A stretch of DNA of 40,155 bases from a bacterium (GCA_030648955.1 JAUSHB010000018.1:1-40155), one strand, 5' to 3'. Positions 22,821 through 30,803 are shown, counted from the first letter of the stretch. A program made the numbers and translations. Notes: a model not told the origin generated them from the sequence alone.

Positions 22821-25205
22821 ATGGACGAAAACACTCAAGTTCCTTTCAATACAGAAATCTCTCCAGGGGCAGAATTTAAAGAATCAAGATCAGACAAAAG
22901 CGTTTTTTCTATGCTGTTGGCCCTCGTAGTACTTTTACCGATTTTCTTTATTCCTCAATCAATACTTGAAGTAAGTAAAAGTGTGCTCATCTCAACATTT
23001 GTTATGGGATGTTTTTTCCTTTGGCTGATTGGACGCATGAAGGATGGCAGATTCGTATTTCCCAAAAGCCTCCTACTTTTATCGGGGCTCATGCTTCCTC
23101 TTGTTTTTTTTGTTTCATCGATTTTTTCTGAAGTTCCCCGTGCGTCATTTTTTGGTCTTGGATATGAAACGGGGACATTCAGCACGATTTTTATTTTATT
23201 TCTGTTCATGTTTCTCGTGTCAATTTTCTTTCAACAACAAACACGGATTTTTTATTTATATTTAGCATTTCTTGTATCATTTGCTATTGTATTTCTTTAT
23301 CAAATAGGAATTATTTCATTCGCGCTGCTCTCTTGGTTACCGGAGAAATTCCTTTCTGCCGTACCGGCAAATCTCATAGGAAAGTGGACCGACTTAGCTA
23401 CATTTTCCGGTCTTATTCTCATTGTGTCTCTCAGTGCATTTGAAATTATTGCGCTCCGCAAGACGCTCAAGATATTTCTATCGGTTATTATGGCACTAGC
23501 TCTCACGGTACTCATCATAATAAATTTTTCACTCCTTTGGATTATTATCGGGTTATTTTCGTTGGTTATTTCCGTTTACATGCTTTCATTTAGTTTGGGA
23601 AATGGCAAAGAAGGCACAAGTCTTACGTTGAGAAAATTTCCCATTGCGTCACTCGGAATACTTCTCTTGTCACTTATTTGTGTTCTGGGAAGTGGAATGG
23701 TGAATGATGTTCGCAGTAGAACTATCCCAATAAATATTCCAACAGAAATTATTCGTCCATCTTGGCAGGGAACTTTTGAGGTCGGAAAAAGCGCTCTGCG
23801 CGAAGATCCGATATTTGGAATTGGTCCCAATCGATTCTTAAATACATGGCTTTCTTATAAACCAAGCGAAGTTAATCAATCAACGCTTTGGGATGTGGAT
23901 TTTGATTCGGGAATCGGTCTTATTCCAACATTTGCGATAACAACAGGGGCTATTGGAATCATTGCGTGGCTTTTGTTTTTAGGTCTTTTCCTCTACTGTG
24001 GGTTCACGGCGATTCTTTCGGTTGCTGTAGGGAAAATTTCACACTACCTTCTTTTCTCATCGTTTCTTGGTGCTTTATACCTTTGGATTGTTTCATTGTT
24101 TTATGTTCCCAATATCGTTATTTTTTCTTTAGCGTTTCTTATGACGGGGGTATTTATAGCGGTATTGACCGAAGCGGGAATCGGAAAGAATTATAATTTT
24201 TCATTTCTCAAAGATCCTCGCGTTGGTTTTATTTCAGTTCTTACCCTCATTCTCTTTATTGTTGGAACAGTGGCTGGCGGGTATTTCTTGTTTCAAAAAT
24301 TTCTTTCTGTAGTATCTTTTCAAAAAGGGTTGATCGCTAGTCAGCGGGGGGATATAGAAAAAACCCTTGAATCAATCTCTCGTGCGATTACTCTTTCTGA
24401 ATACGATGTTTATTACCGTAATCTTTCCGCAGCAAACATCGTACATTTAAAGGGAATTCTTTCTCAAGAAGGTGTATCGCAAGATACCATCAAAACGCAA
24501 TTTCAGTCTGAATCTCGATATGTTATTGCTAACGCACTTCGGGCGCGCGATCTTGATCCGACCAATTATCAAAACTGGGTAGCTCTTGGTAATGCCTATG
24601 AAACACTTGCTCCATTTGGGGTAGAGGGTGCTCATGAGGAAGCAAAGAAGGCATATGACAAGGCAATCACACTTAATCCAAAAAGTCCCGCGTTACTCCT
24701 TGCTCGGGCACGTATCGATCTTGATAAAAATAAAGAAGAGTCTAAAAAATATATTGCACAAGCGCTCGCACTCAAGAGCGATTATACTGATGCAATTTTT
24801 GTTCTATCCCAAATTCAGGCAGATGAAGGAAATCTAAAAAGCGCCATAGCTTCCACAGAAGTTGCATCCGTAATTTCCCCCAACAGCATCGGAGTCTTTT
24901 TTCAGCTTGGATTCCTGCGCTACAAAAATAGGGATTGGCAAGGGGCGATATCGGCGTTTGAACGAGCACTTGAACTTTCGCCATTATATTCAAATGCACG
25001 TTATTTCCTCGGACTTTCATATGACAAATTAGGAAAGACATCTTCTGCCATTGATCAATTTAAAAAAATTCAAGAGCTCAATCCCGACAATGCTGAAGTG
25101 CGAGAAGTGCTCTTGAATCTAAGGGCGGGAAGAGACCCGTTTGAATCTCAAGCACCAACTCAAGCCCCGGAAAAAAGAACTGAACCGCCACTCAAAGATC
25201 GATAG
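22821..25205 (+). CDS. O-antigen-ligase-like membrane protein with C-terminal TPR
   Basis: This 794-residue protein has about 12 membrane helices in residues 30-510, with the Wzy_C-type loop (GKSALREDPIFGIGPNRFL, followed by a periplasmic stretch) that marks O-antigen ligases and polymerases. A soluble C-terminal half (about 530-775) of tetratricopeptide repeats follows: NYQNWVALGNAYETLAPFGV, DWQGAISAFERALELSPLYS, ARYFLGLSYDKLGKTSSAID. The fusion is common in CPR bacteria; it probably transfers or polymerises surface glycan, with the TPR domain binding partners outside the membrane. It is followed 33 bases later by murJ. Confidence 0.88.
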   Translation: MDENTQVPFNTEISPGAEFKESRSDKSVFSMLLALVVLLPIFFIPQSILEVSKSVLISTFVMGCFFLWLIGRMKDGRFVFPKSLLLLSGLMLPLVFFVSSIFSEVPRASFFGLGYETGTFSTIFILFLFMFLVSIFFQQQTRIFYLYLAFLVSFAIVFLYQIGIISFALLSWLPEKFLSAVPANLIGKWTDLATFSGLILIVSLSAFEIIALRKTLKIFLSVIMALALTVLIIINFSLLWIIIGLFSLVISVYMLSFSLGNGKEGTSLTLRKFPIASLGILLLSLICVLGSGMVNDVRSRTIPINIPTEIIRPSWQGTFEVGKSALREDPIFGIGPNRFLNTWLSYKPSEVNQSTLWDVDFDSGIGLIPTFAITTGAIGIIAWLLFLGLFLYCGFTAILSVAVGKISHYLLFSSFLGALYLWIVSLFYVPNIVIFSLAFLMTGVFIAVLTEAGIGKNYNFSFLKDPRVGFISVLTLILFIVGTVAGGYFLFQKFLSVVSFQKGLIASQRGDIEKTLESISRAITLSEYDVYYRNLSAANIVHLKGILSQEGVSQDTIKTQFQSESRYVIANALRARDLDPTNYQNWVALGNAYETLAPFGVEGAHEEAKKAYDKAITLNPKSPALLLARARIDLDKNKEESKKYIAQALALKSDYTDAIFVLSQIQADEGNLKSAIASTEVASVISPNSIGVFFQLGFLRYKNRDWQGAISAFERALELSPLYSNARYFLGLSYDKLGKTSSAIDQFKKIQELNPDNAEVREVLLNLRAGRDPFESQAPTQAPEKRTEPPLKDR

Positions 25206-25238
25206 TACAAAGAATGGTGAGCAAAATAAATCCTTACA

Positions 25239-26915
25239 ATGGTTGAGAAGATACTTAACTTTATGAACAAAGAGTTTAGCGGTCTTCATGAAGCCGCTTT
25301 TCTTCTTGGAACGGCTGCAGTTGTCTCACAAATTCTTGCGCTTATTCGTGATCGTATCTTTGCCAACGAGTTTGGTGCGGGTGCGGCGCTTGATGTGTAT
25401 TACGCCTCGTTTCGGATCCCTGATTTTATTTTTGTTTCCATTGCGTCTTTTGTTTCAGTCACCGTCCTCATTCCGTTTCTTATTAAAAAAATTGGAAATG
25501 GAGAGCAGCGCGGCAAGGATTTTCTCGACAGCGTATTTACTGTTTTTTTTACTACGATCGTTCTCGTAAGCGTTGTGGCGTTTTTTCTTATCCCCAAACT
25601 TACCGGGATGTTGTTTCCAGGGATCGAGGGATCTTCTCGAGACACACTTATTGTGTTGACAAGGATTATGCTCCTCTCGCCTATTTTGCTCGGTCTCTCA
25701 AACCTTTTAGGAAGCATCACTCAAACTGCGAGAAAGTTTTTTGTGTACGCACTTAGTCCGGTTCTCTACAATATCGGCATCATCATAGGGATACTTTGTT
25801 TTTATCCGGTATGGGGGCTTTCCGGACTTGCGTATGGTGTTGTATTGGGCGCGCTTTTCCATCTTCTTATTCAAGTTCCCACTGTTCTTCGTTTCGGATT
25901 ACTCCCCACATTTTCACGCAGAATCAGTTTTTCCGAGATTAAAGATGTGGTGTACCTCTCGCTTCCGCGCACGATCGGTCTTTCGGTCAACCAAGTCGCG
26001 CTTCTCATCCTTGTCTCTCTTGCGTCGCGGATGCCGGAAGGTTCGATCGCAGTCTTTAATTTTTCACTCAACCTCCAGTCGGTGCCGCTTGCGATTGTCG
26101 GTGTCTCGTATTCGGTTGCGGCATTTCCCACACTCGCGCACCTTTTTTCTAAGAATGAAACAGAAAAATTCGTCAACAACATTGTCGCCGCCGCACGACA
26201 TATTATATTCTGGTCGCTTCCTATCCTGGTACTTTTTATTGTTCTCCGCGCGCAGGTCGTCCGAACCATATTGGGTTCGGGCGCATTCAGTTGGTCTGAT
26301 ACGAGACTTACTGCCGCGGCGCTTGCGCTCTTCGCTGTCTCACTCGTTGCGCAGTCGCTCATCTTGCTTTTTGTGCGGGGGTATTATGCGGCAGGGAATA
26401 CTAAAACGCCACTTCTCGTGAATGTCATCTCATCCGTCCTTACTGTAGTATTTGCGTATGTTCTCGTAAATATATTTGAAGCCAATTTTTTCTTTAGGCA
26501 TTTTATGGAAGCCCTTCTTCGTATTGAAGATAATCCGGGGAGCATTATTATTATGCTTCCGTTTGCATATTCAGTGGGGATGATCGCAAACGCCCTTGTT
26601 CTATTCTGGTTTTTCAAAAGCGATTTCAAAAACATGCCCTCATTCTTGCGAAGAACATTTATGCATAGTTTTCTTGGGGCAGTGACCATGGGTTTTATAG
26701 CGTATCTTTTCCTTGGCCTCTTTGCTAAAATTTTTGATATCAATACTTTTTTTGGAATTTTCCTCCAGGGGCTTTTCTCCGGCGTGCTCGGCATCGTTGC
26801 GGGCGTGATAATCCTTAAACTTATAAAGAACCGGGAAGTTGAAGAAGTTGGAAAAGCGCTTCACTCCAAATTCTGGAAAGCGCGCGCTATTGCGCCGGAT
26901 AAAGAGGAGCTTTAA
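25239..26915 (+). CDS. murJ: lipid II flippase MurJ
   Basis: This 558-residue polytopic protein has the MATE-like/MOP fold with about 14 helices. Family signatures include AAVVSQILALIRDRIFANEF near the start, LDVYYASFRIPDF, SVTVLIPFL and the central RRISFSEIKDVVYLSLPRTIGLSVNQ. MurJ exports the peptidoglycan precursor lipid II, placing this cell among wall-bearing bacteria. An ATG at 25263 (MNKEFSGLHEAAFLLG) is an alternative start that would remove eight residues. It follows the O-antigen-ligase-like gene and may share its promoter. A 21-bp perfect hairpin lies 70 bases after the stop. Confidence 0.93.
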   Translation: MVEKILNFMNKEFSGLHEAAFLLGTAAVVSQILALIRDRIFANEFGAGAALDVYYASFRIPDFIFVSIASFVSVTVLIPFLIKKIGNGEQRGKDFLDSVFTVFFTTIVLVSVVAFFLIPKLTGMLFPGIEGSSRDTLIVLTRIMLLSPILLGLSNLLGSITQTARKFFVYALSPVLYNIGIIIGILCFYPVWGLSGLAYGVVLGALFHLLIQVPTVLRFGLLPTFSRRISFSEIKDVVYLSLPRTIGLSVNQVALLILVSLASRMPEGSIAVFNFSLNLQSVPLAIVGVSYSVAAFPTLAHLFSKNETEKFVNNIVAAARHIIFWSLPILVLFIVLRAQVVRTILGSGAFSWSDTRLTAAALALFAVSLVAQSLILLFVRGYYAAGNTKTPLLVNVISSVLTVVFAYVLVNIFEANFFFRHFMEALLRIEDNPGSIIIMLPFAYSVGMIANALVLFWFFKSDFKNMPSFLRRTFMHSFLGAVTMGFIAYLFLGLFAKIFDINTFFGIFLQGLFSGVLGIVAGVIILKLIKNREVEEVGKALHSKFWKARAIAPDKEEL

Positions 26916-26984
26916 ATCTTGTAACGTGTAACCTGCAACTTGTAGCATATCGTTCCCGCACCATCTTTTTATGATTTTTATACT

Positions 26985-27028
26985 CACTAGCACATTTCTC
27001 ATGCCTGGGCATGAGAAATGTGCTAGTG
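26985..27028. repeat. perfect 21-bp hairpin after murJ
   Basis: Arms 26985-27005 and 27008-27028 are perfect reverse complements with a 2-base spacer. The core is ATGCC-TG-GGCAT and the outer part TAGCAC/GTGCTA. It has the same core and outer block as the hairpin at 29361-29402, while the middle of the arms differs. No T-run follows. It may act as a terminator or be a palindromic repeat unit. Confidence 0.7.
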
Positions 27029-27068
27029 GGGGGTGTTATGATTCAGATTAAAACTTAAGCTAAAAAAC

Positions 27069-27096
27069 TTGACAAACTGTGTGAAAGGTGTACCAT
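27069..27096 (+). promoter_or_regulatory. promoter with extended -10 TGTACCAT
   Basis: TTGACA (27069-27074) and TACCAT (27091-27096) are 16 bases apart. The -10 element and spacing equal those of the promoter at 7773-7800. Confidence 0.65.
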
Positions 27097-27147
27097 TTTA
27101 ACAGTTTGAGTATTGCTCGTTAACTTACTGCCACCTAGGAGGGCAAA

Positions 27148-27411
27148 ATGAAATCAATCTGGAAGTTCCCACTTGAAGTCACCGATAACCAAACTGTCGA
27201 ACTTCCTGTCGGAGCGAAAGCTTTGTCAGTGCAAGTTCAAAACGAGAAGCCTTGTTTGTGGGCTATGGTGGACACAAAAACTAAGATAGAGTCACGTGTT
27301 ATTCAAATTTTTGGAACTGGGCACCCCGTATTAAACGAGGGTGATTACATCGGTACGTTTCAAATGCTCGGTGGCTCACTCGTATTCCACGCTTTCATCA
27401 AACCCAATTAA
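27148..27411 (+). CDS. small DUF7352-like protein, 87 aa
   Basis: It is a compact beta-rich protein: MKSIWKFPLEVTDNQTVELP, then GAKALSVQVQNEKPCLWAMV, a FGTGHPV turn, and the end DYIGTFQMLGGSLVFHAF. From memory this matches a small family (DUF7352) found in bacteria and phages; the function is unknown. The gene is self-contained: consensus -35, a strong Shine-Dalgarno (TAGGAGGG) 6 bases before the ATG, and an ideal terminator. The strong ribosome site contrasts with most neighbours and fits a mobile or phage origin. Confidence 0.75.
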   Translation: MKSIWKFPLEVTDNQTVELPVGAKALSVQVQNEKPCLWAMVDTKTKIESRVIQIFGTGHPVLNEGDYIGTFQMLGGSLVFHAFIKPN

Positions 27412-27412
27412 T

Positions 27413-27456
27413 AACCCGCTCAACGAGAAAACTCGTTTCGGCGGGTTTTCTTTTTT
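27413..27456 (+). terminator. Rho-independent terminator of the DUF7352-like gene
   Basis: AACCCGC (27413-27419) pairs with GCGGGTT (27441-27447), enclosing AACGAG/CTCGTT (27422-27427/27432-27437). It is followed by TTCTTTTTT. Confidence 0.93.
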
Positions 27457-27489
27457 ACCACCAACCGCTTATGTGTTATGCTGTGACCT

Positions 27490-29295
27490 ATGAATTCGTC
27501 TCAAAACATACGAAATTTCAGTATCATTGCTCACATTGATCATGGGAAAAGCACCCTTGCCGACCGGATGCTTGAGGTTACTCATACGATCGAGAAGCAT
27601 AAAATGAAGGACCAAGTGCTTGATTCAATGGATCTTGAACGTGAGCGGGGAATTACCATTAAATTGCAGCCGGTGCGAATGGAACATGAAATTGATGGTA
27701 CGCACTATATTTTAAATCTCATCGACACTCCGGGACACATCGACTTTTCATACGAGGTTTCCCGTGCGCTCAAGGCTGTGGAAGGGTCTCTCTTGCTGGT
27801 TGATTCAACACAAGGGGTGCAGGCGCAGACACTCACCACACTTGGTATGGCGCGTGAGCTCGGTATTGCGATTATCCCCGTGCTCACGAAGATAGATTCT
27901 CCACTCGCGCGCGTCAAGGAAGTTTCCGAGGAAGTTGCAAAACTTCTTCTCTGTGATGAAAAAGATATCATTGCAGTGTCGGGGAAAACAGGCGTGGGTG
28001 TCTCCCTACTTCTTCGCGAAATTATAAAGAAAATTCCTCCACCCAAAGACCCAAGCGTCTCTACGCAAGGCTTGCAAGGGCTTGTGTTTGACTTTGAATA
28101 CTCGAATCATCGAGGCATTATTGTGTACGCACGTATTTTTAGCGGGAGTATTAAAAAAGGGGACAGCCTTCTCCTTGCATCCACAAAAGAAAAATTTATT
28201 GCGCTTGAGGTGGGTATTTTTCATCCCGACCAAAGAGAAGTGGCGGAGCTTCTTCCGGGAGAGATCGGTTATATTGTTACCGGCATAAAACAGCCGGCAG
28301 TCGCATTTGTCGGTGATACAATCACCTCACTCAAAAATCCGGAACCCGCACTATTGGGATACATGCAGCCACGACCGGTTGTGTGGGCGTCACTCTATCC
28401 TGAAAGCGAGGATGGTTTTATGTTGCTTAAGCAATCACTCTTGAGGCTCAAACTTTCTGATCCGGCACTTTCGTTTGAAGAAGAAAGTTCCGGCGCGCTG
28501 GGGAGAGGATTCCGGTGCGGGTTTTTGGGGATGCTTCATTTGGAGATCATTATGGAGCGTCTCAAGCGCGAGCATGGGCTCGAGCTTATCATGACCACCC
28601 CCTCGATTACTTATGAGATTGAGTATCCAAACGGCAAAAAAGAAATGGTATATACGCCAGTACTTTTTCCTGACGATGGGGCAATAAAGAAAATTTATGA
28701 AACATGGGTGACGGGGAAAATAATCACTCCGCCTCGATGTGTTGGCGCGATTATGCAAATACTTTTTGAACACGAAGCTGAAGTGGGCGAGTCGGAACTA
28801 TTCGGCGACGATCGCACCGCAATCGGATTTCAGATGCCCTTGCGCGAGCTCATGAGGAATTTTTTCGATGATCTCAAGCGTGTGTCATCAGGGTACGCGT
28901 CGCTTTCATATGAGCTTGGTGGTTCGCGCGAAGCTGATGTGGTACGGCTTGATATCTTGGTTGCAGACGAAGTGGTACCTGCATTTTCCCGTGTTGTATC
29001 CAGACGAAAAGTAGAACAGGAAACAGAGCGAGCTGTTGAGAAACTGTATGAAGTACTGCCTCGCCAGATGTTCGTCGTCAAAATCCAAGGGAAGGCGCTC
29101 GGACGCATTATTTCCTCACGAACGCTCTCGGCGATGAAAAAAGACGTTACTGGGTATCTCTATGGAGGCGATATAACTCGAAAAATGAAACTTCGAGAGA
29201 AACAAAAGAAAGGAAAAAAGAAGATGCGCGAGCACGGAAAAGTTAATATCCCGCACGATGTATTCCTTAAAATGATGAAGGGGGATAAGGACTAG
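27490..29295 (+). CDS. lepA: elongation factor 4 (LepA)
   Basis: This 601-residue translational GTPase has all family parts: G1 AHIDHGKST near residue 14, the switch ERERGITIKLQPV, G3 DTPGHIDF, G4 TKID, then EF-G-like domains 2, 3 and 5. The LepA-specific C-terminus (VVSRRKVEQETERAVEKLYE, then KQKKGKKKMREHGKVNIP) is present. LepA acts on stalled ribosomes and in initiation or assembly. Length is normal (about 600). The ATG at 27490 follows the terminator at 27456 closely, so its promoter must lie in the short gap or inside the terminator region. Confidence 0.97.
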   Translation: MNSSQNIRNFSIIAHIDHGKSTLADRMLEVTHTIEKHKMKDQVLDSMDLERERGITIKLQPVRMEHEIDGTHYILNLIDTPGHIDFSYEVSRALKAVEGSLLLVDSTQGVQAQTLTTLGMARELGIAIIPVLTKIDSPLARVKEVSEEVAKLLLCDEKDIIAVSGKTGVGVSLLLREIIKKIPPPKDPSVSTQGLQGLVFDFEYSNHRGIIVYARIFSGSIKKGDSLLLASTKEKFIALEVGIFHPDQREVAELLPGEIGYIVTGIKQPAVAFVGDTITSLKNPEPALLGYMQPRPVVWASLYPESEDGFMLLKQSLLRLKLSDPALSFEEESSGALGRGFRCGFLGMLHLEIIMERLKREHGLELIMTTPSITYEIEYPNGKKEMVYTPVLFPDDGAIKKIYETWVTGKIITPPRCVGAIMQILFEHEAEVGESELFGDDRTAIGFQMPLRELMRNFFDDLKRVSSGYASLSYELGGSREADVVRLDILVADEVVPAFSRVVSRRKVEQETERAVEKLYEVLPRQMFVVKIQGKALGRIISSRTLSAMKKDVTGYLYGGDITRKMKLREKQKKGKKKMREHGKVNIPHDVFLKMMKGDKD

Positions 29296-29360
29296 TTGAG
29301 AACGAGAAGCTGTCTCAAATTTTTACCATGCCATTGGTCTCATGTGGGGCATTAATCAGT

Positions 29361-29402
29361 ATTAGCACCAACCAAATGCCTAGGCATTTGGTTGGTGCTA
29401 AT
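29361..29402. repeat. perfect 20-bp hairpin after lepA
   Basis: ATTAGCACCAACCAAATGCC (29361-29380) pairs with GGCATTTGGTTGGTGCTAAT (29383-29402) around TA. It shares the core (ATGCC-T-N-GGCAT) and the AGCAC/GTGCT block with the hairpin at 26985, and lies at a similar distance (65 bases) after the upstream stop codon. Confidence 0.7.
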
Positions 29403-29420
29403 CCGTAAGCTTATGTAGGT

Positions 29421-29531
29421 CTAGAAAAACGCAGGAGCGGAATAGAGGAGCACCATACTCACGATCACCATCAAAGAAATAACAGTCCAGAATATTCGTA
29501 TGCGTTTTTGGAACTTTTTCTGAAATAACAT
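29421..29531 (-). CDS. small membrane protein, 36 aa
   Basis: The frame codes for a basic N-terminus (MLFQKKFQKRIRIF) and one membrane helix (WTVISLMVIVSMVLLYSAPAFF). Similar small basic single-helix proteins of unknown function occur in Parcubacteria genomes, to my recollection. On the minus strand TATAGT (29543-29538) ends 6 bases before the ATG, so the message would be leaderless. Too short for most gene finders; the charge and hydrophobic pattern and the -10 box support it. Confidence 0.6.
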   Translation of the reverse strand: MLFQKKFQKRIRIFWTVISLMVIVSMVLLYSAPAFF

Positions 29532-29617
29532 GGGAGTACTATAGCACGGAGAATGTAAAAAGTAAAAAGTGGGAAGTTGAAAGTGAAACAAGGGGGTAAG
29601 GGCAATTTTTCCTTAAT

Positions 29618-29633
29618 ATACGATATATCGTAT
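29618..29633. promoter_or_regulatory. perfect 16-bp palindrome at a start codon
   Basis: ATACGATATATCGTAT is a perfect palindrome whose last two bases are the first two of the ATG at 29632. It looks like an operator or a dimer-binding site. Confidence 0.4.
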
Positions 29634-29839
29634 GATAAGAGAAAAATTGAATGTGATACTCAAGCAAAAATGGCAAATCATTTCTGCGGTGGTCGTCGTA
29701 TAGTCCCTGCCTGCCCTGCCTACCGGCAGGCAGGCGGCAGGCAGGGCAGGCAGGTGCGTTTGTCCGCGTGCTGCTTGAATCTTTAAAAATTATCCCCAAT
29801 ACGTTACAATTCAATTATCCCTATGGTAAATTTACTTGA
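29632..29839 (+). pseudogene. small ORF interrupted by a GC-rich palindrome
   Basis: The frame MIREKLNVILKQKWQIISAV runs three more valines and stops at 29701-29703, three bases before the large palindrome at 29706-29754. Beyond it, in another frame, AFVRVLLESLKIIPNTLQFN continues to a stop at 29837. The simplest reading is a small gene split by the palindrome, but neither part matches a family I know, and the downstream part could be chance. Confidence 0.35.
29706..29754. repeat. largest CCTGCCTGC palindrome
   Basis: CCTGCCTGCCCTGCCT (29706-29721) and AGGCAGGGCAGGCAGG (29739-29754) are perfect arms of 16 bp. The centre (GGCAGGCAGGCGGC) carries further copies of the same unit. Confidence 0.85.
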
Positions 29840-29858
29840 GGACTTTGTTTTACCATAG
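29821..29858. other. inverted repeat upstream of the FtsB-like gene
   Basis: CTATGGTAAA (29821-29830) and TTTACCATAG (29849-29858) are perfect arms 18 bases apart, ending 18 bases before the ATG at 29877. This could be an operator or a leader hairpin controlling the FtsB-like gene. Confidence 0.45.
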
Positions 29859-29876
29859 CGTCAATCTTTTACGGTA

Positions 29877-30260
29877 ATGCTTCAGGAACAGAAAAAATTT
29901 CATCAAATCTTGTATTCGCGACCCACATTTATTTTACTTGCGGTGCTTCTTTTGGTAACGCTCAACAGTACATGGAATATTTACGAAAAAGCATCTTTAG
30001 CCCGCGAACAAAAAAATCGTCTCGAAAAAGAATTATCAGATCTTAAAACTCGCAAATTGGAACTAGAAGCAAAAATTTTAAATCTGAAGACTGAACGCGG
30101 ATTAGAAGAGGAAATAAGAAGTCGATTTAATGTCGCCAAGCAGGGAGAAAGCGTTGTAGTCGTGGTGGACCCAACTTTTCCCGAAGGGACATCGACACAA
30201 AATGAATCGGGCATCAGAGGATTGTGGCATAAATTTTTGCGGTTATTTGGAGGGCAGTAA
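29877..30260 (+). CDS. FtsB/DivIC-like septum formation protein
   Basis: This 127-residue protein has a short cytoplasmic start, one membrane helix (FILLAVLLLVTLNSTWNIY, about 18-36), a coiled coil (LAREQKNRLEKELSDLKTRK to LKTERGLEEEIRSRF) and a short C-terminal tail with GESVVVVVD. This is the FtsB/DivIC layout: the coiled coil pairs with FtsL in the division complex. The tRNA-Gly gene begins 10 bases after the stop, so both may be on one transcript. Confidence 0.85.
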   Translation: MLQEQKKFHQILYSRPTFILLAVLLLVTLNSTWNIYEKASLAREQKNRLEKELSDLKTRKLELEAKILNLKTERGLEEEIRSRFNVAKQGESVVVVVDPTFPEGTSTQNESGIRGLWHKFLRLFGGQ

Positions 30261-30270
30261 TTTAAATCAT

Positions 30271-30341
30271 GCGGGTATAGTTTAGTGGTAGAATGGCTGC
30301 TTCCCAAGCAGCAGATCGGAGTTCGATTCTCCGTACCCGCA
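30271..30341 (+). tRNA. tRNA-Gly (CCC)
   Basis: Acceptor GCGGGTA (30271-30277) pairs with TACCCGC (30334-30340), discriminator A at 30341. The anticodon stem GCTGC/GCAGC encloses loop TTCCCAA, anticodon CCC, reading GGG. The D-arm contains TAGTTTAGTGGTAGAA and the T-arm is CGGAG-TTCGATT-CTCCG. CCA is not encoded (ATTGG follows). A second copy of the T-loop-to-acceptor end with CCA lies at 30519-30538. Confidence 0.96.
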
Positions 30342-30349
30342 TTGGCAAT

Positions 30350-30385
30350 CAACAAAAAACTGCTTAAAAGAGCAGTTTTTTGTTG
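30350..30385 (+). terminator. hairpin between tRNA-Gly and the structured element
   Basis: CAACAAAAAACTGCT (30350-30364) pairs perfectly over 15 bp with AGCAGTTTTTTGTTG (30371-30385); the T-run is inside the 3' arm. It may terminate part of the tRNA transcripts or be the first hairpin of the downstream element. Confidence 0.7.
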
Positions 30386-30390
30386 GCCAG

Positions 30391-30538
30391 TGCGAGGGCA
30401 GGAAGTGCCCTACGGCACTTCCGTGGGGAATCGAACAGCGGAGTCATGTTTTTTATCAAAAAACAGACGAGCTGGTGTCCAGACCGAGGCGAGTGGCGAC
30501 GAGCCGAGAGTCGCGGAAGATTCCCCGTACTCGCACCA
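30391..30538 (+). ncRNA. tRNA-adjacent structured element, copy 2
   Basis: Homologue of 8399-8536. Shared blocks: TCGAACAGCGGAG (30431-30443), CATGTTTTTT, CGAGCTGGTG-T-CCAGAC (30468-30484) and AGTCGCGG. Helices: terminal GCGAG/CTCGC (30392-30396/30530-30534), GGAAGTGCC/GGCACTTCC (30401-30409/30414-30422), GGGGAATC/GATTCCCC (30425-30432/30519-30526), GTC-TGTTTTTT/AAAAAACA-GAC (30443-30454/30458-30468) and CTGG/CCAG. Relative to copy 1, three helices change on both strands and stay paired. The 3' end repeats tRNA-Gly from the T-loop, then ACCA. Function unknown. Confidence 0.6.
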
Positions 30539-30575
30539 AAATAAAGGTTCCTCGGGGCAAGCCCCGAGGAACCTT
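30537..30575 (-). terminator. terminator of the DUF1328 gene
   Basis: AAGGTTCCTCGGGGC (30544-30558) and GCCCCGAGGAACCTT (30561-30575) form a perfect 15-bp stem. On the minus strand it is followed by TTTATTTT and lies 40 bases after the DUF1328 stop. Confidence 0.8.
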
Positions 30576-30614
30576 CAGATTGGTGTTTAAACAAGCGAGT
30601 AAACTGCTAATTTT

Positions 30615-30803
30615 TTAGATATTCCTTTCCAGCATACTGTCCACCCTCTTTGCGGTGTTAAAGAAAAAAGAAAGAATAAATAATACAACAAACACAAAAA
30701 ACAGAAATTTTGCAATACCTGTCGCCGCGACTGCGATACCACCAAAGCCGAATAAAGCGGCAATAATCGCGAGTACAAAAAATGTAAGTGACCAAGAAAG
30801 CAT
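30615..30803 (-). CDS. DUF1328 small membrane protein
   Basis: This 62-residue protein has two membrane helices ([23 protein letters not shown] and [19 protein letters not shown]) around VAATGIAK, the signature of the DUF1328/YtjA family (UPF0391). Members are found across bacteria, often induced by stress; the role is unknown. It is monocistronic with a terminator at 30537-30575. The gap to the divergent glycosidase gene carries an inverted repeat ATGCTA/TAGCAT (30845-30850/30863-30868), possibly a shared operator. Confidence 0.9.
   Translation of the reverse strand: MLSWSLTFFVLAIIAALFGFGGIAVAATGIAKFLFFVFVVLFILSFFFNTAKRVDSMLERNI

Noticed and set aside
29701-29703. TAG read as a sense codon, bridging the split small ORF
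   Set aside because: TAG ends several clear genes here (for example the RHS and helicase genes), and the frame still shifts beyond the palindrome.
29539-29814. 91-codon minus-strand frame rich in CPACRLPAGRQ
   Set aside because: The composition is that of the GC-rich palindrome read as protein.
30285-30590. 101-codon open frame over tRNA-Gly and copy 2
   Set aside because: It begins inside the tRNA anticodon arm and follows RNA structure, not protein conservation.
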